Made by a program: the position numbers and the translations under genes
Shown here: positions 16,523 to 25,154 of the stretch, in pieces
Layout: every line of letters begins with the position of its first letter
Position numbering within the stretch: position 1 is the stretch's first letter
Notes under the pieces: generated by a model
Seen by the model: the letters and a program-made list of their open reading frames with translations, nothing else
What the model was told of the DNA's origin: nothing
Database searches by the model: none
Source: Exiguobacterium acetylicum
GTDB taxonomy: Bacteria > Bacillota > Bacilli > Exiguobacteriales > Exiguobacteriaceae
Reading direction: 5' to 3'
Assembly (NCBI RefSeq): GCF_022170825.1
Contig: NZ_CP081878.1
Coordinates: 1,576,001 to 1,640,000, forward strand
Length of the DNA: 64,000 nt

Positions 16523-17059
16523 TTAAACGCGCACATCTGACATTTTTTCACGGAACGCTGATATGGCTGCGATGGCTTGCTCATCTTGCTCGACCTCGCC
16601 CGGTGCATTTCCTTCAGCAAGAATCGCTGTCTCAAGCGTTGCGCCGAGGAACGACGCGATGTGTTCAAACTGCGTGACGAGCGCCTGTCCTTTAACGCGT
16701 GGATTGTCTCCACCGACTGCGATCAAATGGAATCGTTTCCCTTGCATCCGGCGTTTGAAGTCGAGTTCGTCGTCGCGGAGTGACTCACTGAATCGGTCGA
16801 TGAATAATTTCATCTTCGTCGACATCGAGTACCAGTAGATCGGCGTGATGAACAGGATATCATCGTGAAGAAGCATCTCTTCGACGATTCGACGATAGTC
16901 ATCTCCAATCGGCAAGAACCCTCCATGGTGACGTCGGTCCTCAATCGGCTGGATCGAAACGTTCGCTAAATCGACCGCGGTGTGTGCGACACCTCTTAGT
17001 GCCTCTTCTCCAAGCCATTCACTGTTTCCTTTGCGGGAACTCCCGAAAATCGTATACAT
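16523..17059 (-). CDS. NAD(P)H-dependent FMN reductase (flavodoxin-like fold)
   Basis: 178 aa. The flavodoxin-like fold is shown by the N-terminal phosphate-binding loop IFGSSRKGNSEWL at residues 4-16 and by DILFITPIYWYSMSTKMKLFIDRF near 68-90, a hallmark of NADPH-dependent FMN reductases and related quinone reductases. Met at 17059 is preferred over 17068, because the AAAGGAG site lies 9 nt before it and would abut the upstream ATG. Monocistronic. Likely a cytosolic flavin or quinone reductase. Confidence 0.82.
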   Translation of the reverse strand: MYTIFGSSRKGNSEWLGEEALRGVAHTAVDLANVSIQPIEDRRHHGGFLPIGDDYRRIVEEMLLHDDILFITPIYWYSMSTKMKLFIDRFSESLRDDELDFKRRMQGKRFHLIAVGGDNPRVKGQALVTQFEHIASFLGATLETAILAEGNAPGEVEQDEQAIAAISAFREKMSDVRV

Positions 17060-17204
17060 AACGTGCATCTCCTTTTGAATTCGACCTTTTTATTCTATGC
17101 CAAACTGCACTGTCAATACACCGATATGCTCACAATTGGTTTTGAATACGGGTTTTGCGGAAAAAGACAAGAAGACGAAAAACGAATAGGGGAGGAACAG
17201 TCGA

Positions 17205-17873
17205 ATGGAGAGAAGTACGCTCATTGCGCTAGAAAAACACTTATACGCTATCCACCTCGAGATGGATGGACTGGCGCGTTTGATCACGAAACAATTGATT
17301 CACTTAAGCCAAGTGGCTGCATCCGTCGAACATTTTCGACGGATGAGCTTTGATATTTATAAACATCGGACGTCACTCGAACAGATTCCGTCACAAGTCT
17401 TGTATGAGACCGCACTGGATTACGAAGACTGGCTCGATGAGGAGTTTGATGAGATTCCTGCGAGCTGGCAACTTGCGACAAAAGAGGCAGAGGCACTTGA
17501 GCAACTGTGGTGGTTCGAGTTCTCCCGCATTCAAGCGGAACTCGAAGACTGGCTCAGTCTTTATCTGATTCGCCGAATTCGAGAAGATGTCCGCTACATG
17601 CCACCCGTGATTGAAAAGAATGCCTATGCCTTATCAGAGGATGCTAGACACGTCTTTTGGCGTCTTCTGCAACGCTCCGTCGCGAAACCTTCATCAAAAA
17701 TCAAGGCGAATCAACTGTCATGTCGAATGGGTATCTCAGAGATCGCACGTTGCGCCCGACTTAACCAGGACCGAACGCGCCGCGCCATTGGTGAACTGAC
17801 GACTCGCGGTCTGATTGCGATCGAGGAAGACGACGAGAAGCTGAAGATGCGACTCCGGCTTCAAGTCATCTGA
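17205..17873 (+). CDS. hypothetical protein with C-terminal helix-turn-helix
   Basis: 222 aa. The first 130 residues are helical and rich in Trp and acidic residues (EDWLDEEFDEIPASWQLA, then EQLWWFEFSRIQAELEDWL). The last 60 residues look like a winged helix-turn-helix (MGISEIARCARLNQDRTRRAIGELTTRGLI), typical of transcriptional regulators. No known family is evident. An AGGGGAGG ribosome binding site precedes ATG. It ends 13 nt inside the convergent hydrolase gene. It could be a DNA-binding regulator, but nothing in the sequence shows its target. Confidence 0.6.
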   Translation: MERSTLIALEKHLYAIHLEMDGLARLITKQLIHLSQVAASVEHFRRMSFDIYKHRTSLEQIPSQVLYETALDYEDWLDEEFDEIPASWQLATKEAEALEQLWWFEFSRIQAELEDWLSLYLIRRIREDVRYMPPVIEKNAYALSEDARHVFWRLLQRSVAKPSSKIKANQLSCRMGISEIARCARLNQDRTRRAIGELTTRGLIAIEEDDEKLKMRLRLQVI

Positions 17874-18712
17874 TTCAAGGCGATGAACCGCTCAATCATC
17901 CGTTCATCGCGGCGCGCGGATGGACCAATCCAGATCAGGTGCCCTGGACTCTTCGATTCAATGAACTGCGCATGACGGATGACTCGTCGTGCATGTTCCG
18001 CGTGCTCGAACGGAACGGCACGGTCTGATTTCGAATGGACGATCAACACCGGACAAGCGACGGCTTCGAGTCGTTCTCGTTCTAAGTCTTGCGTAATATC
18101 AAACAAGACACCTCGTCCAGGACCGTTTTGGAGACCCACTTCATACAATAACGATGCATCCGTCTCACTGATGTGAGTACGGATTGTTTCGCGTGGTAAC
18201 AGACTCGTCATCTCTACCATCCGGACAGCTGCTTCTTCGGGAAACTTGCGAATCTTATCCTTCACATAGGTCCAGAGTCCCCACTGAATGAACTGTAAAG
18301 GACGCTGTAAAACTGGTTGAACGAGAAGGCGATGATAGGGAAGCGAGATCCGATGGGTCATCGCACAAGCTAAGACGAGTGCTTGAACGGCTGCATCTTG
18401 ACCAGCAAGTGCAATAGCCGTCGGTCCACCTGCTGAGATCCCGTAAACCGTGTAACGGTCGATGTGACGGGACGCAAGCCACCCTGCATAAAATGTGGCG
18501 AGTGCCTCCGGACTGTCTGCTAGTTGGAGCGGCGTTCGTCCGTACCCGGGACGTGACGGAACGATGACGCGATATCCTGCCTCAATTAACTTTTCGACAT
18601 GGTAGACTTCCCGGTAATCCGACTGCGTTCCATGGATCAACAGGATGACGGGACCACTCCCACTATCCCGATAATCAAAGCGCTGACCGTTCCATTCTGC
18701 GATATAATGCAT
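17861..18712 (-). CDS. alpha/beta hydrolase
   Basis: 283 aa. The alpha/beta-hydrolase fold shows the oxyanion-hole block LLIHGTQSDYREVY near residue 28, the nucleophile elbow YGISAGGPTAI near 93 (Ser in GISAG), Asp in VHSKSDRAVPFEHA near 225, and His in SKSPGHLIW near 255. No signal peptide. The substrate is unknown. It has no strong ribosome binding site, only a weak TTAGGAGAA about 9 nt before ATG. Divergent from the WYL regulator, which may control it. Confidence 0.83.
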   Translation of the reverse strand: MHYIAEWNGQRFDYRDSGSGPVILLIHGTQSDYREVYHVEKLIEAGYRVIVPSRPGYGRTPLQLADSPEALATFYAGWLASRHIDRYTVYGISAGGPTAIALAGQDAAVQALVLACAMTHRISLPYHRLLVQPVLQRPLQFIQWGLWTYVKDKIRKFPEEAAVRMVEMTSLLPRETIRTHISETDASLLYEVGLQNGPGRGVLFDITQDLERERLEAVACPVLIVHSKSDRAVPFEHAEHARRVIRHAQFIESKSPGHLIWIGPSARRDERMIERFIALNQMT

Positions 18713-18825
18713 CCAAATTCTCCTAACTCTTAATATTTACCATTTTATTGTTAATATCAAATTTATTTTCATGTATACTGTAAAGTATAACCAAACCATT
18801 GTGACTTAGGAAATGAGGATGCGTA

Positions 18826-19830
18826 GTGTCAAACGAAAAATTAACGAACCGTGACCGCTTACTTGCTGTACGAGAAATCTTCGAACGTCAGTCGGATGAA
18901 GATCATACCTTGACGCTTGAGGAATTGAGCATGGAACTCTCGAAACGAGGACTGATCGAGAAGCTATCCCGAAAATCGTTGAAGGATGATATTGCGGCAC
19001 TTGCCAAATCAGGTTTTGACGTCGTCGCAGAAGAAACGAAGAATGGACTTGCCATTCCGTATCATCTCGTCAGTCGTCCCTTTGAGCATCATCAGCTCCG
19101 TCTGCTTGTCGATGCAATCGCGAGCGCAAAATTCATCTCAGAAAGTGAGACGACGGCGCTCGTCCAGACGATTCAGTCACTGACGAGTGACAAGATGGCT
19201 GAATCACTCCAGCCGGTCCTCCATACCGTCAAAAAACCAAAAGGCATGACATCGCGCTCGATTGATACGATCCAAAAAGCCATCAGTGACGGTTTCGTCA
19301 TCAGTTTCCAGTATCAAGGGAAATTCAATGAACGGACGCGGAAATTCGAATTGCGAAAAGACGGGGAGCACTATCTCGTCTCACCAGCACATCTGTTGAT
19401 GGATAACGGCAACTATTATTTGATTGGACGCGACGAACGGATCAAACAGATTCGGACGTATCGGGTCGACCGGATTGTCGACTGTAAGCCATTCGAACCA
19501 GTCGAAGAACCCGTTCATGTCGAACCGAATTACTTAAGCAACATGTTCAATATGTATGGAGGGGAAAATGAGCAACTGACGCTCAAATTCCAGGAGAGTC
19601 TGATGCCGACCGTCGTCGACCGGTTTGGAACCGACATCCGGTGCCGTCGCCTTGACGACGTCTGGTTTGAAGTTAAAGTCGATGCACTCTTTTCAGATGG
19701 TTTCATGATGTGGCTGATTCAGTTCGGTAATCAAGCAGAAATCATCGCACCTGTCGAGCGACGGGAGACATTTAAACAAAAGGTGACAGGTCTTGCGACG
19801 ATGTATCAAATCGAAACGCCGGCCTTATAA
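18826..19830 (+). CDS. WYL-domain transcriptional regulator
   Basis: 334 aa. The N-terminal winged helix (NRDRLLAVREIFERQSDEDH...LSKRGLIEKLSRKSLKDDIAAL) is of the DeoR/HTH_11 kind used by WYL proteins. The central WYL domain is near residues 145-215 (ISFQYQGKFNERTRKFELRKDGEHYLVSPAHLL), with HYLVSP in place of the canonical WYL triad. A WCX-like C-terminal domain follows (LTLKFQESLMPTVVDRFG onward). WYL regulators sense ligands, often nucleic acids or nucleotides. The start is GTG at 18826 with a weak GAGG site 7 nt upstream. The divergent hydrolase gene is the nearest possible target. Confidence 0.8.
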   Translation: MSNEKLTNRDRLLAVREIFERQSDEDHTLTLEELSMELSKRGLIEKLSRKSLKDDIAALAKSGFDVVAEETKNGLAIPYHLVSRPFEHHQLRLLVDAIASAKFISESETTALVQTIQSLTSDKMAESLQPVLHTVKKPKGMTSRSIDTIQKAISDGFVISFQYQGKFNERTRKFELRKDGEHYLVSPAHLLMDNGNYYLIGRDERIKQIRTYRVDRIVDCKPFEPVEEPVHVEPNYLSNMFNMYGGENEQLTLKFQESLMPTVVDRFGTDIRCRRLDDVWFEVKVDALFSDGFMMWLIQFGNQAEIIAPVERRETFKQKVTGLATMYQIETPAL

Positions 19831-19836
19831 AATATG

Positions 19837-19874
19837 AAGCAAGGTTCACTTGACCGTGGATCTTGCTTTTTTTC
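19837..19874 (+). terminator. intrinsic terminator
   Basis: The stem AAGCAAGGTTCAC / GTGGATCTTGCTT with a 6-nt loop is followed by a T run after the WYL gene. Confidence 0.82.
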
Positions 19875-19990
19875 TAATCTTGTCAACAAAAAAATTTGTC
19901 GTTTTTTGTCGGATATTCATATTTGAATATTTTCAGCTGAAAGTTCCAGTTACTATTAAGGGTATCTGATACTTATGTAGGAGGAACGAC

Positions 19991-20317
19991 ATGCAACAGA
20001 TGGAAAAAAGCCGATCAAACGGGATGAAGAAACTAGGTGCTTTCCTCTTCTTCGTTTGTTTATCCTATACGTCTTGGTACTTATTCTCACTTTTTGTCTT
20101 TCATCTCGTGTTTCCTGAAGATGTCGTGACATCACTAGATATCGTCGTGTTCGGATTCAGTCCGGTCATCGCTCTTGTTGTCACTATCGGCTCGTTACGT
20201 CTGATCGAACGGCACATGAAGCCTAAATTCACACCGCTTTTGTTCATCGGGTATACTCTTTCGACAAGTGTCCTGGTTTATTACTCAATTGCTAACGCGC
20301 TTCTGCCCCGACTGTGA
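19991..20317 (+). CDS. small three-helix membrane protein
   Basis: 108 aa with three hydrophobic helices at about residues 14-37, 50-70 and 80-102. The first carries many aromatic residues (FLFFVCLSYTSWYLFSLFVF). The N-terminus is basic. No family is recognised. The ribosome binding site TAGGAGG lies 6 nt before ATG. A GGGTAT box about 30 nt upstream resembles a SigB -10, but its -35 partner is poor. A second tiny membrane-peptide gene follows 64 nt downstream. Confidence 0.55.
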   Translation: MQQMEKSRSNGMKKLGAFLFFVCLSYTSWYLFSLFVFHLVFPEDVVTSLDIVVFGFSPVIALVVTIGSLRLIERHMKPKFTPLLFIGYTLSTSVLVYYSIANALLPRL

Positions 20318-20380
20318 CTTGCAACTCCTAAGCAATTGGCATATGCTACGCTTATAGTTTGCTAGGTAAGGGGGGATACG

Positions 20381-20491
20381 ATGAACGCACAGTATATCCT
20401 CGACTGGATGCCGCTCGTGATTCCTGTCGGTGCCATCGTCTTTATTGTCATCATTGCGAAAAAAGCTTCGAAAATCGATGCTGAAAAGTAA
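20381..20491 (+). CDS. 36-residue single-pass membrane peptide
   Basis: An open frame of 36 codons from ATG at 20381 to TAA at 20491. It has a strong AAGGGGGGA ribosome binding site 6 nt upstream and a terminator overlapping its stop. The peptide begins MNAQYILDWMPLVIPVGAIV, continues into a hydrophobic helix (FIVIIA) and ends in a charged tail (KKASKIDAEK), so it is a single transmembrane helix. A possible promoter (TTGCAA-N17-TATGCT) precedes it. The function is unknown. It is easily missed because of its size. Confidence 0.6.
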   Translation: MNAQYILDWMPLVIPVGAIVFIVIIAKKASKIDAEK

Positions 20492-20518
20492 AAAGACTCC
20501 AATTCGGGAGTCTTTTTT
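20491..20518 (+). terminator. intrinsic terminator
   Basis: The stem AAAAGACTCC / GGGAGTCTTTT with a 5-nt loop and a T run overlaps the last base of the membrane-peptide gene. Confidence 0.85.
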
Positions 20519-20560
20519 GCGTTTCCTCTATTCAGTTACTCTGCTAGCGTCTTTTGTGCG

Positions 20561-21283
20561 TTAATCGAGTTGTTTTGTTGGGGCTAAGACGATTTCACGG
20601 ATATTGACATGTTGTGGCTGTTCGAAAGCGAATAGGACGGTATCCGCGACGACTTGTGGATCGAGTCCACCATCAATCGACTGTTTCCATTCGTTATAAC
20701 CGTCCTTGATCGTGTCACTTGTCGTATGACCGAGTAATTCCGTTTCGACGACACCTGGGGCAATCGTCATGACACGAACGCCGTGCGATGCGACTTCTCC
20801 CCGGACGTTTTCACTCATTGCATGAACGGCAAATTTCGTCCCGACATATGCGGCGTGGTCGGCGAACGTCTTTTTACCAGCAATTGAGCTGATATTGATG
20901 ATCGTACCGGTCTTGCGCTTCACCATCGATGGAAGAACGGCCTGCATACCGTGTAAGACACCAAGTGCATTGACATCAAACATCTCGTCCCATTCTGCTG
21001 GGTCTTGCGTGTCGATTTGACCAAGAAGCATGCGACCGGCATTGTTGATGATTGCTTCGACCGGACCGAACGCTTCCGTCGCTTCTGCTAACGCAGCGTC
21101 GAGAGCAGCGCGGTCAGTTGCTGCGACTTGGCGGATCAAGACATCGTCTGAGGCTAGACTCGCAAGACGGTCAATTCGACGTCCAAGCAATAAGACACGG
21201 TACCCTTTCTGAATGAATGTGTGAGCAATGGCATGCCCGATTCCTGACGTGGCACCGGTGATCGCGATGAATCCTGTTTTCAT
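20561..21283 (-). CDS. SDR family oxidoreductase
   Basis: 240 aa classical short-chain dehydrogenase. TGATSGIG lies at residues 9-16, INNAGRM near 80, INISSIAG near 133 with the catalytic Ser, and YVGTK near 148-152 with the catalytic Tyr and Lys. The length is typical of YdfG/clavaldehyde-type SDRs. The substrate is unknown. It is transcribed divergently from an HxlR regulator, an arrangement in which the regulator normally controls the reductase gene. An AAGGAGACG ribosome binding site precedes ATG. Confidence 0.87.
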   Translation of the reverse strand: MKTGFIAITGATSGIGHAIAHTFIQKGYRVLLLGRRIDRLASLASDDVLIRQVAATDRAALDAALAEATEAFGPVEAIINNAGRMLLGQIDTQDPAEWDEMFDVNALGVLHGMQAVLPSMVKRKTGTIINISSIAGKKTFADHAAYVGTKFAVHAMSENVRGEVASHGVRVMTIAPGVVETELLGHTTSDTIKDGYNEWKQSIDGGLDPQVVADTVLFAFEQPQHVNIREIVLAPTKQLD

Positions 21284-21367
21284 GATATCGTCTCCTTATT
21301 TGATATGATAAATTGAAGATAACAGAGGGAAGTCGTTCCGAAAAGTACGCACTTTTTGGTCAGTGAG

Positions 21368-21381
21368 TTACCTTTTGGTAA
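21368..21381. promoter_or_regulatory. candidate HxlR operator (inverted repeat)
   Basis: The near-perfect inverted repeat TTACCTTTTGGTAA lies in the 113-bp gap between the divergent SDR and HxlR genes. A second, degraded copy (AAGTACGCACTTTTTGG) lies about 30 nt upstream. HxlR-type regulators bind short inverted repeats in such divergent gaps, so this is a plausible site, but it is not proven. Confidence 0.4.
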
Positions 21382-21396
21382 GGGAGTGGGTGTACT

Positions 21397-21747
21397 GTGT
21401 ATTTAAATGAGTTCGACGCGACGATGCGACAGATACAAGGCAAGTGGAAAGTGATGATCTTATATGAACTACATGAAGAAGGAACGGTGCGTTTCAATAC
21501 GCTCGAGCGTTATATCCAGGACGTCTCACCGAAGACGCTGACGCAACAATTGAAGCAACTCGAGCAAGATGGCTTGATCACACGGACCGTCTATCCGGAA
21601 GTACCACTACGCGTCGAATATGCCTTGAGCGCGAAAGGTACATCCTTGATTCCACTACTCGATGCGATTTGCGACTGGGGACTTGCGACGACGCCCCGGA
21701 ACCAATTGATGCGGACGTTATGCGACGACGAAGCCCCTGCTCCATGA
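21397..21747 (+). CDS. HxlR-family transcriptional regulator
   Basis: 116 aa. One HxlR winged helix is seen: IQGKWKVMILYELHEEGTVRFNTLERYI, followed by VSPKTLTQQLKQLEQDGLITRTVYPEVP and YALSAKGTSLIPLLDAICDWG. The N-terminal cysteine that redox-sensing HxlR/YodB proteins often use is absent. The only Cys are near the end, so a thiol-switch mechanism of the YodB kind is unlikely. The start is GTG. It probably controls the divergent SDR gene. Confidence 0.87.
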   Translation: MYLNEFDATMRQIQGKWKVMILYELHEEGTVRFNTLERYIQDVSPKTLTQQLKQLEQDGLITRTVYPEVPLRVEYALSAKGTSLIPLLDAICDWGLATTPRNQLMRTLCDDEAPAP

Positions 21748-21759
21748 GCAAGGGCTTTT
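21731..21759. terminator. intrinsic terminator between convergent genes
   Basis: A stem AAGCCC.TGCT / AGCA.GGGCTT overlaps the end of the HxlR gene and is followed by TTTTCG. It lies 3 nt before the end of the convergent MoxR operon. Confidence 0.65.
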
Positions 21760-21761
21760 CG

Positions 21762-22736
21762 TTAGCGTTCGATTTGTTCACGTACTTGCCGGCGGAACGT
21801 TTGAATATCGTAGGCAGGTTCACTTGGACTAAACTCGATCCCGTCAATCAGACGCGCGTTTTGGACCGTGTCCGGGAACTCGATTCGTGTTAACCACTCA
21901 AGCGTCGTCTCCTCATGCCGTCTTGGGAAAGCTTGCTCGAGCTGAGAAGCGATCTTCAGTAATGGATGATGACTATGACGTTTAGGAGCATGTGCCCGTA
22001 CTTGTTTTGACTGCTTAACGGTTTGTTCTCTTTCGATTGCTACGACTTTTCGTTTTCGGATGACATAGAGGGTGATGGCAACAAGGATCACAGTCAGAAG
22101 CGTCGTCGCGATCCATAGCCAATCCGGTGTTCCTGCCTGGACGGCAGCTTGCTCTACATCTTGAACACCTTTGATATTCTCTAGTCCCATCGCCCGATTC
22201 GTCATTGTGTCTGCTTCTCGACCAAGCGGTTCCGTCCAAAGGAACAGTGAACCGAAGGCTTCAAACAGCGGACGAATCGCACTCGTGACCGATCCGACGA
22301 GTGCTTCTTTTGTAAGTCGAAAGACGAATGCGATGATGAGTCCCGCACTCAGTACGATTGCAATCGTCGGGAAGATGCGTCGCCATTCTGTCATGTACGT
22401 GACGACGAAGGGATAGGCGACGACAAGGAGCAGGAGGAAAAAGGCACCAATCGGTGGTGTCATGCCTGGGAATAGAACCACCGCGACACCGATGATCAGC
22501 GCACTTGCAGCGTAACGCCAGGTGGAGTCGACTGTATCGAGAAACGCAGACCACGCGACGAAGATGAAAGCTAAGACGCTTGCTAGGGGAGAGAGGAAAA
22601 ATAATCCCCCAGCTACGAGTAGCTGTAGACCAATCCGGAGCGAACGGTGTGGCACGAAGGCAAGTACCGGGAAAACGAGCGCTAGGTAAAACGGAACGGG
22701 TAATAGACTCGCTAGGAACATCCACCAGAGGATCAT
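21762..22736 (-). CDS. membrane protein of the MoxR-DUF58 operon (DUF4129-like tail)
   Basis: 324 aa. Five to six transmembrane helices occupy about residues 1-150, one more lies near 213-232 (WLWIATTLLTVILVAITLYVI), and a soluble tail of about 90 residues follows. The tail (HPLLKIASQLEQAFPRRHEETTLEWLTRI) resembles the DUF4129 tails of transglutaminase-like proteins found in MoxR-DUF58 operons, but the transglutaminase domain itself is missing. Its start overlaps the DUF58 stop by 4 nt. Probably the membrane partner of the MoxR chaperone-like system. Confidence 0.6.
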   Translation of the reverse strand: MILWWMFLASLLPVPFYLALVFPVLAFVPHRSLRIGLQLLVAGGLFFLSPLASVLAFIFVAWSAFLDTVDSTWRYAASALIIGVAVVLFPGMTPPIGAFFLLLLVVAYPFVVTYMTEWRRIFPTIAIVLSAGLIIAFVFRLTKEALVGSVTSAIRPLFEAFGSLFLWTEPLGREADTMTNRAMGLENIKGVQDVEQAAVQAGTPDWLWIATTLLTVILVAITLYVIRKRKVVAIEREQTVKQSKQVRAHAPKRHSHHPLLKIASQLEQAFPRRHEETTLEWLTRIEFPDTVQNARLIDGIEFSPSEPAYDIQTFRRQVREQIER

Positions 22737-23779
22737 GCGCTCACTCCTTTCTGCCGGTGACCGAGATGGATCTCCGCCGTCGTCGACGGCACGCTACGCT
22801 GCAATCGTTTCGTGAAGTAACGGCGCTCAAGCGGTAAATCGTACTCTGAAATCCGAGCAAGACATTCCATCGTTCGCAAGAATTGATGTTTTCCTGTACC
22901 AGACGGGACATGGTACCACTGACCCGACCGATTGACCATCGAGATCCAGAGGCTGTAGGACGCGCCTTGCTTCTCGAGTTCACGAATGATCGTCGCAGCG
23001 CGAGATAAGAGTTTCTCGAAGTCTGAGCGAAGGGCGAGCCCGTCTGCGGATAAGCCATCAACGATCACGGCATAATCATGATTACGTTTGCGGTCATATT
23101 GATACGAGTACAATTCGTTCGTCTTCGCATAGGCGGACCAATAGATCGATTTCGCATCGCCGGAGTAGGGTACAACGGAATGGAAACTTGATCGATCGGT
23201 GAACGGACTTGACCGATCGATCGTCTCACCCGGAATCATCCGCTCATTCCATTCGACGGACGCTGGTGCAAAGTCGGGGAAGACGTGACCCAGCTCATGG
23301 ATATCAAGCGTCACATAGATCGTCGTCAGATGAAACGGATCCGAAATCATAACGTCAAACGATTGAATCCGGATCGTTCCCCGGTGGGCAGCGATGACGT
23401 CGATTGAAAACGGAACGGTCGTCTGTTTACCGACATACAAATGTTGACGCCAAAATTGACTGCTCGCATCAGGAAGCTTGATCTGATCTCCGAGTAATCC
23501 GGAGATCGTGATCCGACCGAGCGGTAGCTTCGTCGTGTTCGACAGCTCGAACGGTATCTGGATTGTTTCTTCCCGAAACGCCCGAACCGTCTCAAGGAGT
23601 TTGACACGGATCCGCTTCGCGACATATTCGAGATAATAGGGCATCACCCAGCCATATAATGTATAGGCAAATAACAAAGCCGCGATCCAGACGGGACCAT
23701 AAAGTCCGATGATGATCCCACTTGCACCTGTCATCGTAAGAATGATGAGGTTAAAGCCTTTTGGTATGATCAATTGCAT
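22733..23779 (-). CDS. DUF58 domain-containing protein
   Basis: 348 aa. Two membrane helices lie at about residues 10-45. A DUF58 core follows with FPDFAPASVEWNERMIPGE and the family block GDAKSIYWSAYAKTNELYSYQYDRKRNHDYAVIVDG near 205-240, which continues into a von Willebrand A-like fold. The conserved G-D-x-x-x-I-x-W-x-x-x-A-K pattern is clear. DUF58 proteins occur with MoxR ATPases and are thought to help fold or insert substrates. It overlaps its downstream neighbour by 4 nt and lies 3 nt after MoxR. Confidence 0.85.
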   Translation of the reverse strand: MQLIIPKGFNLIILTMTGASGIIIGLYGPVWIAALLFAYTLYGWVMPYYLEYVAKRIRVKLLETVRAFREETIQIPFELSNTTKLPLGRITISGLLGDQIKLPDASSQFWRQHLYVGKQTTVPFSIDVIAAHRGTIRIQSFDVMISDPFHLTTIYVTLDIHELGHVFPDFAPASVEWNERMIPGETIDRSSPFTDRSSFHSVVPYSGDAKSIYWSAYAKTNELYSYQYDRKRNHDYAVIVDGLSADGLALRSDFEKLLSRAATIIRELEKQGASYSLWISMVNRSGQWYHVPSGTGKHQFLRTMECLARISEYDLPLERRYFTKRLQRSVPSTTAEIHLGHRQKGVSA

Positions 23780-23782
23780 CGT

Positions 23783-24691
23783 TTACACCTCAGTCGGGAC
23801 AGTCAATGAATCAAGGACCTGCTCGACGAGACGTTCGTTCGACAGCTTCAGTGTCGCCTCGAGTGTCAGGACCAGTCGGTGAGCAAGCAAGGGCGTCGCC
23901 AAATGTTTGACGTCTTCCGGTGTCACGTATGTCCGCTCCTGCATCCAGGCACGTGCTTTTGCTGCTTTTAAGAGAGCGAGCGTTGCTCGAGGACTCGGTC
24001 CAATCTCCACGTCACGATGGGCACGGAGAGCGTCACAGACGTCGAGTAAGTAGTTTTCGACGCTGTCCTCAATCGAGACAGCAACGACCTCTTCTTTCCA
24101 GTCATTCAGCTGTTCGAGTGGGATTTGCAGATCGGCTGCTGTTAAGTGTGCCCCGCGTAATAATGCTTTTTCCGCCTGACGTGTCAGAGGAGCAAACGAC
24201 AACTTGAACAAGAAGCGGTCGAGCTGTGCATGAGGCAACGGGAACGTACCGTGTCCGTCGAACGGATTTTGCGTTGCGATGACAAGAAAGTGTTGTGGTA
24301 GCGTATACGACGTATCCCCAATCGTCACTTGCGCTTCTGCCATTGCTTCAAGGAGTGCGGATTGAGTCCGTGGTGTCGTCCGGTTGATCTCATCGACGAG
24401 TACGATATTTGCAAACAACGGACCAAAGCGTTGCTCGAACGACCCTGTCAGCGGATTGAACAGCTCCATCCCGAGTAGATCAGTCGGTAACGTATCCGCT
24501 GTACATTGAACACGTGAGAATTTGGCGTCAAGTGTCTGCGCTAGTGCTTTGGCTAGCGTCGTTTTACCGGTCCCCGGGCGGTCTTCTAGTAAAATATGCC
24601 CTTCAGCGAGCAAACCCATCAATAAATGATCAATCACGTCGTCCTGACCAAGGACAGATTGTTTAAGTGATGTACGTAATGTTTGAAACAT
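23783..24691 (-). CDS. MoxR-family AAA+ ATPase
   Basis: 302 aa. AAA+ ATPase of the MoxR family. The N-terminal helix VLGQDDVIDHLLMGLLAEGHILLEDRPGTGKTTLAKALAQ holds the Walker A (residues about 35-44). Walker B is NIVLVDEINRTTPRTQSALLEAM near 107, and the sensor 1 Asn lies in VIATQNPFDGHGTFPLP near 155. A start at 24691 is chosen because AAAGGGGGAA lies 8 nt before it, and because the 43 residues of the longer reading have no MoxR features. MoxR ATPases are chaperone-like and act with DUF58 proteins in maturation of protein complexes. Confidence 0.88.
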   Translation of the reverse strand: MFQTLRTSLKQSVLGQDDVIDHLLMGLLAEGHILLEDRPGTGKTTLAKALAQTLDAKFSRVQCTADTLPTDLLGMELFNPLTGSFEQRFGPLFANIVLVDEINRTTPRTQSALLEAMAEAQVTIGDTSYTLPQHFLVIATQNPFDGHGTFPLPHAQLDRFLFKLSFAPLTRQAEKALLRGAHLTAADLQIPLEQLNDWKEEVVAVSIEDSVENYLLDVCDALRAHRDVEIGPSPRATLALLKAAKARAWMQERTYVTPEDVKHLATPLLAHRLVLTLEATLKLSNERLVEQVLDSLTVPTEV

Positions 24692-24914
24692 GGATGATTC
24701 CCCCTTTAAGATGCATCGTATTTCTAAAGTGTACGAAAATTCAGAAAAAACTGCTAGTAGTTTTCCTAAAACGATTAACCTAGAAATACGTCTCTTATCT
24801 ATACTACCAGTTTCATCCAAAAGTTTCGTAAAATATCAAAAAATTTGAAACAGGATAATTAATTTACTTAGCGAATACAAGAGATATAGTTATTAGAATA
24901 GGGAGGATGGAGAG

Positions 24915-25121
24915 ATGAAACAACATACGACGGAATCCAATACTACTCTAGGCGAACATCATAATGTCGCTCACAGTCCAATCGATGCGTATCAACGTGC
25001 TGTTGCCGGAGGTCCACCGATTCGTCGACTACCGATCGGATTACGGATACTCACCTATATGCTCGCTACCTTATTCACAGCAGGGATCATCGCTGGGCTC
25101 GTTATCAGTCTACTCGGTTAA
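24915..25121 (+). CDS. small single-pass membrane protein
   Basis: 68 aa. A polar N-terminal half (HHNVAHSPIDAYQRAVAGGPPIRRLPIG) precedes one transmembrane helix (ILTYMLATLFTAGIIAGLVI) close to the C-terminus, so the bulk is probably cytosolic. No family is recognised. The ribosome binding site AGGGAGG lies 9 nt before ATG. It is divergent from the MoxR operon. Its stop codon abuts the terminator of the convergent DUF3006 operon. Confidence 0.55.
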   Translation: MKQHTTESNTTLGEHHNVAHSPIDAYQRAVAGGPPIRRLPIGLRILTYMLATLFTAGIIAGLVISLLG

Positions 25122-25152
25122 AAAAGACTCCCTCAGTGTCCTGAGGAAGTCG
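25121..25152 (-). terminator. intrinsic terminator of the SatD-DUF3006 operon
   Basis: On the minus strand the stem GACTTCCTCAG / CTGAGGGAGTC (one mismatch) with a 4-nt loop is followed by six T, just after the DUF3006 stop codon. Confidence 0.8.
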
Positions 25153-25154
25153 CT

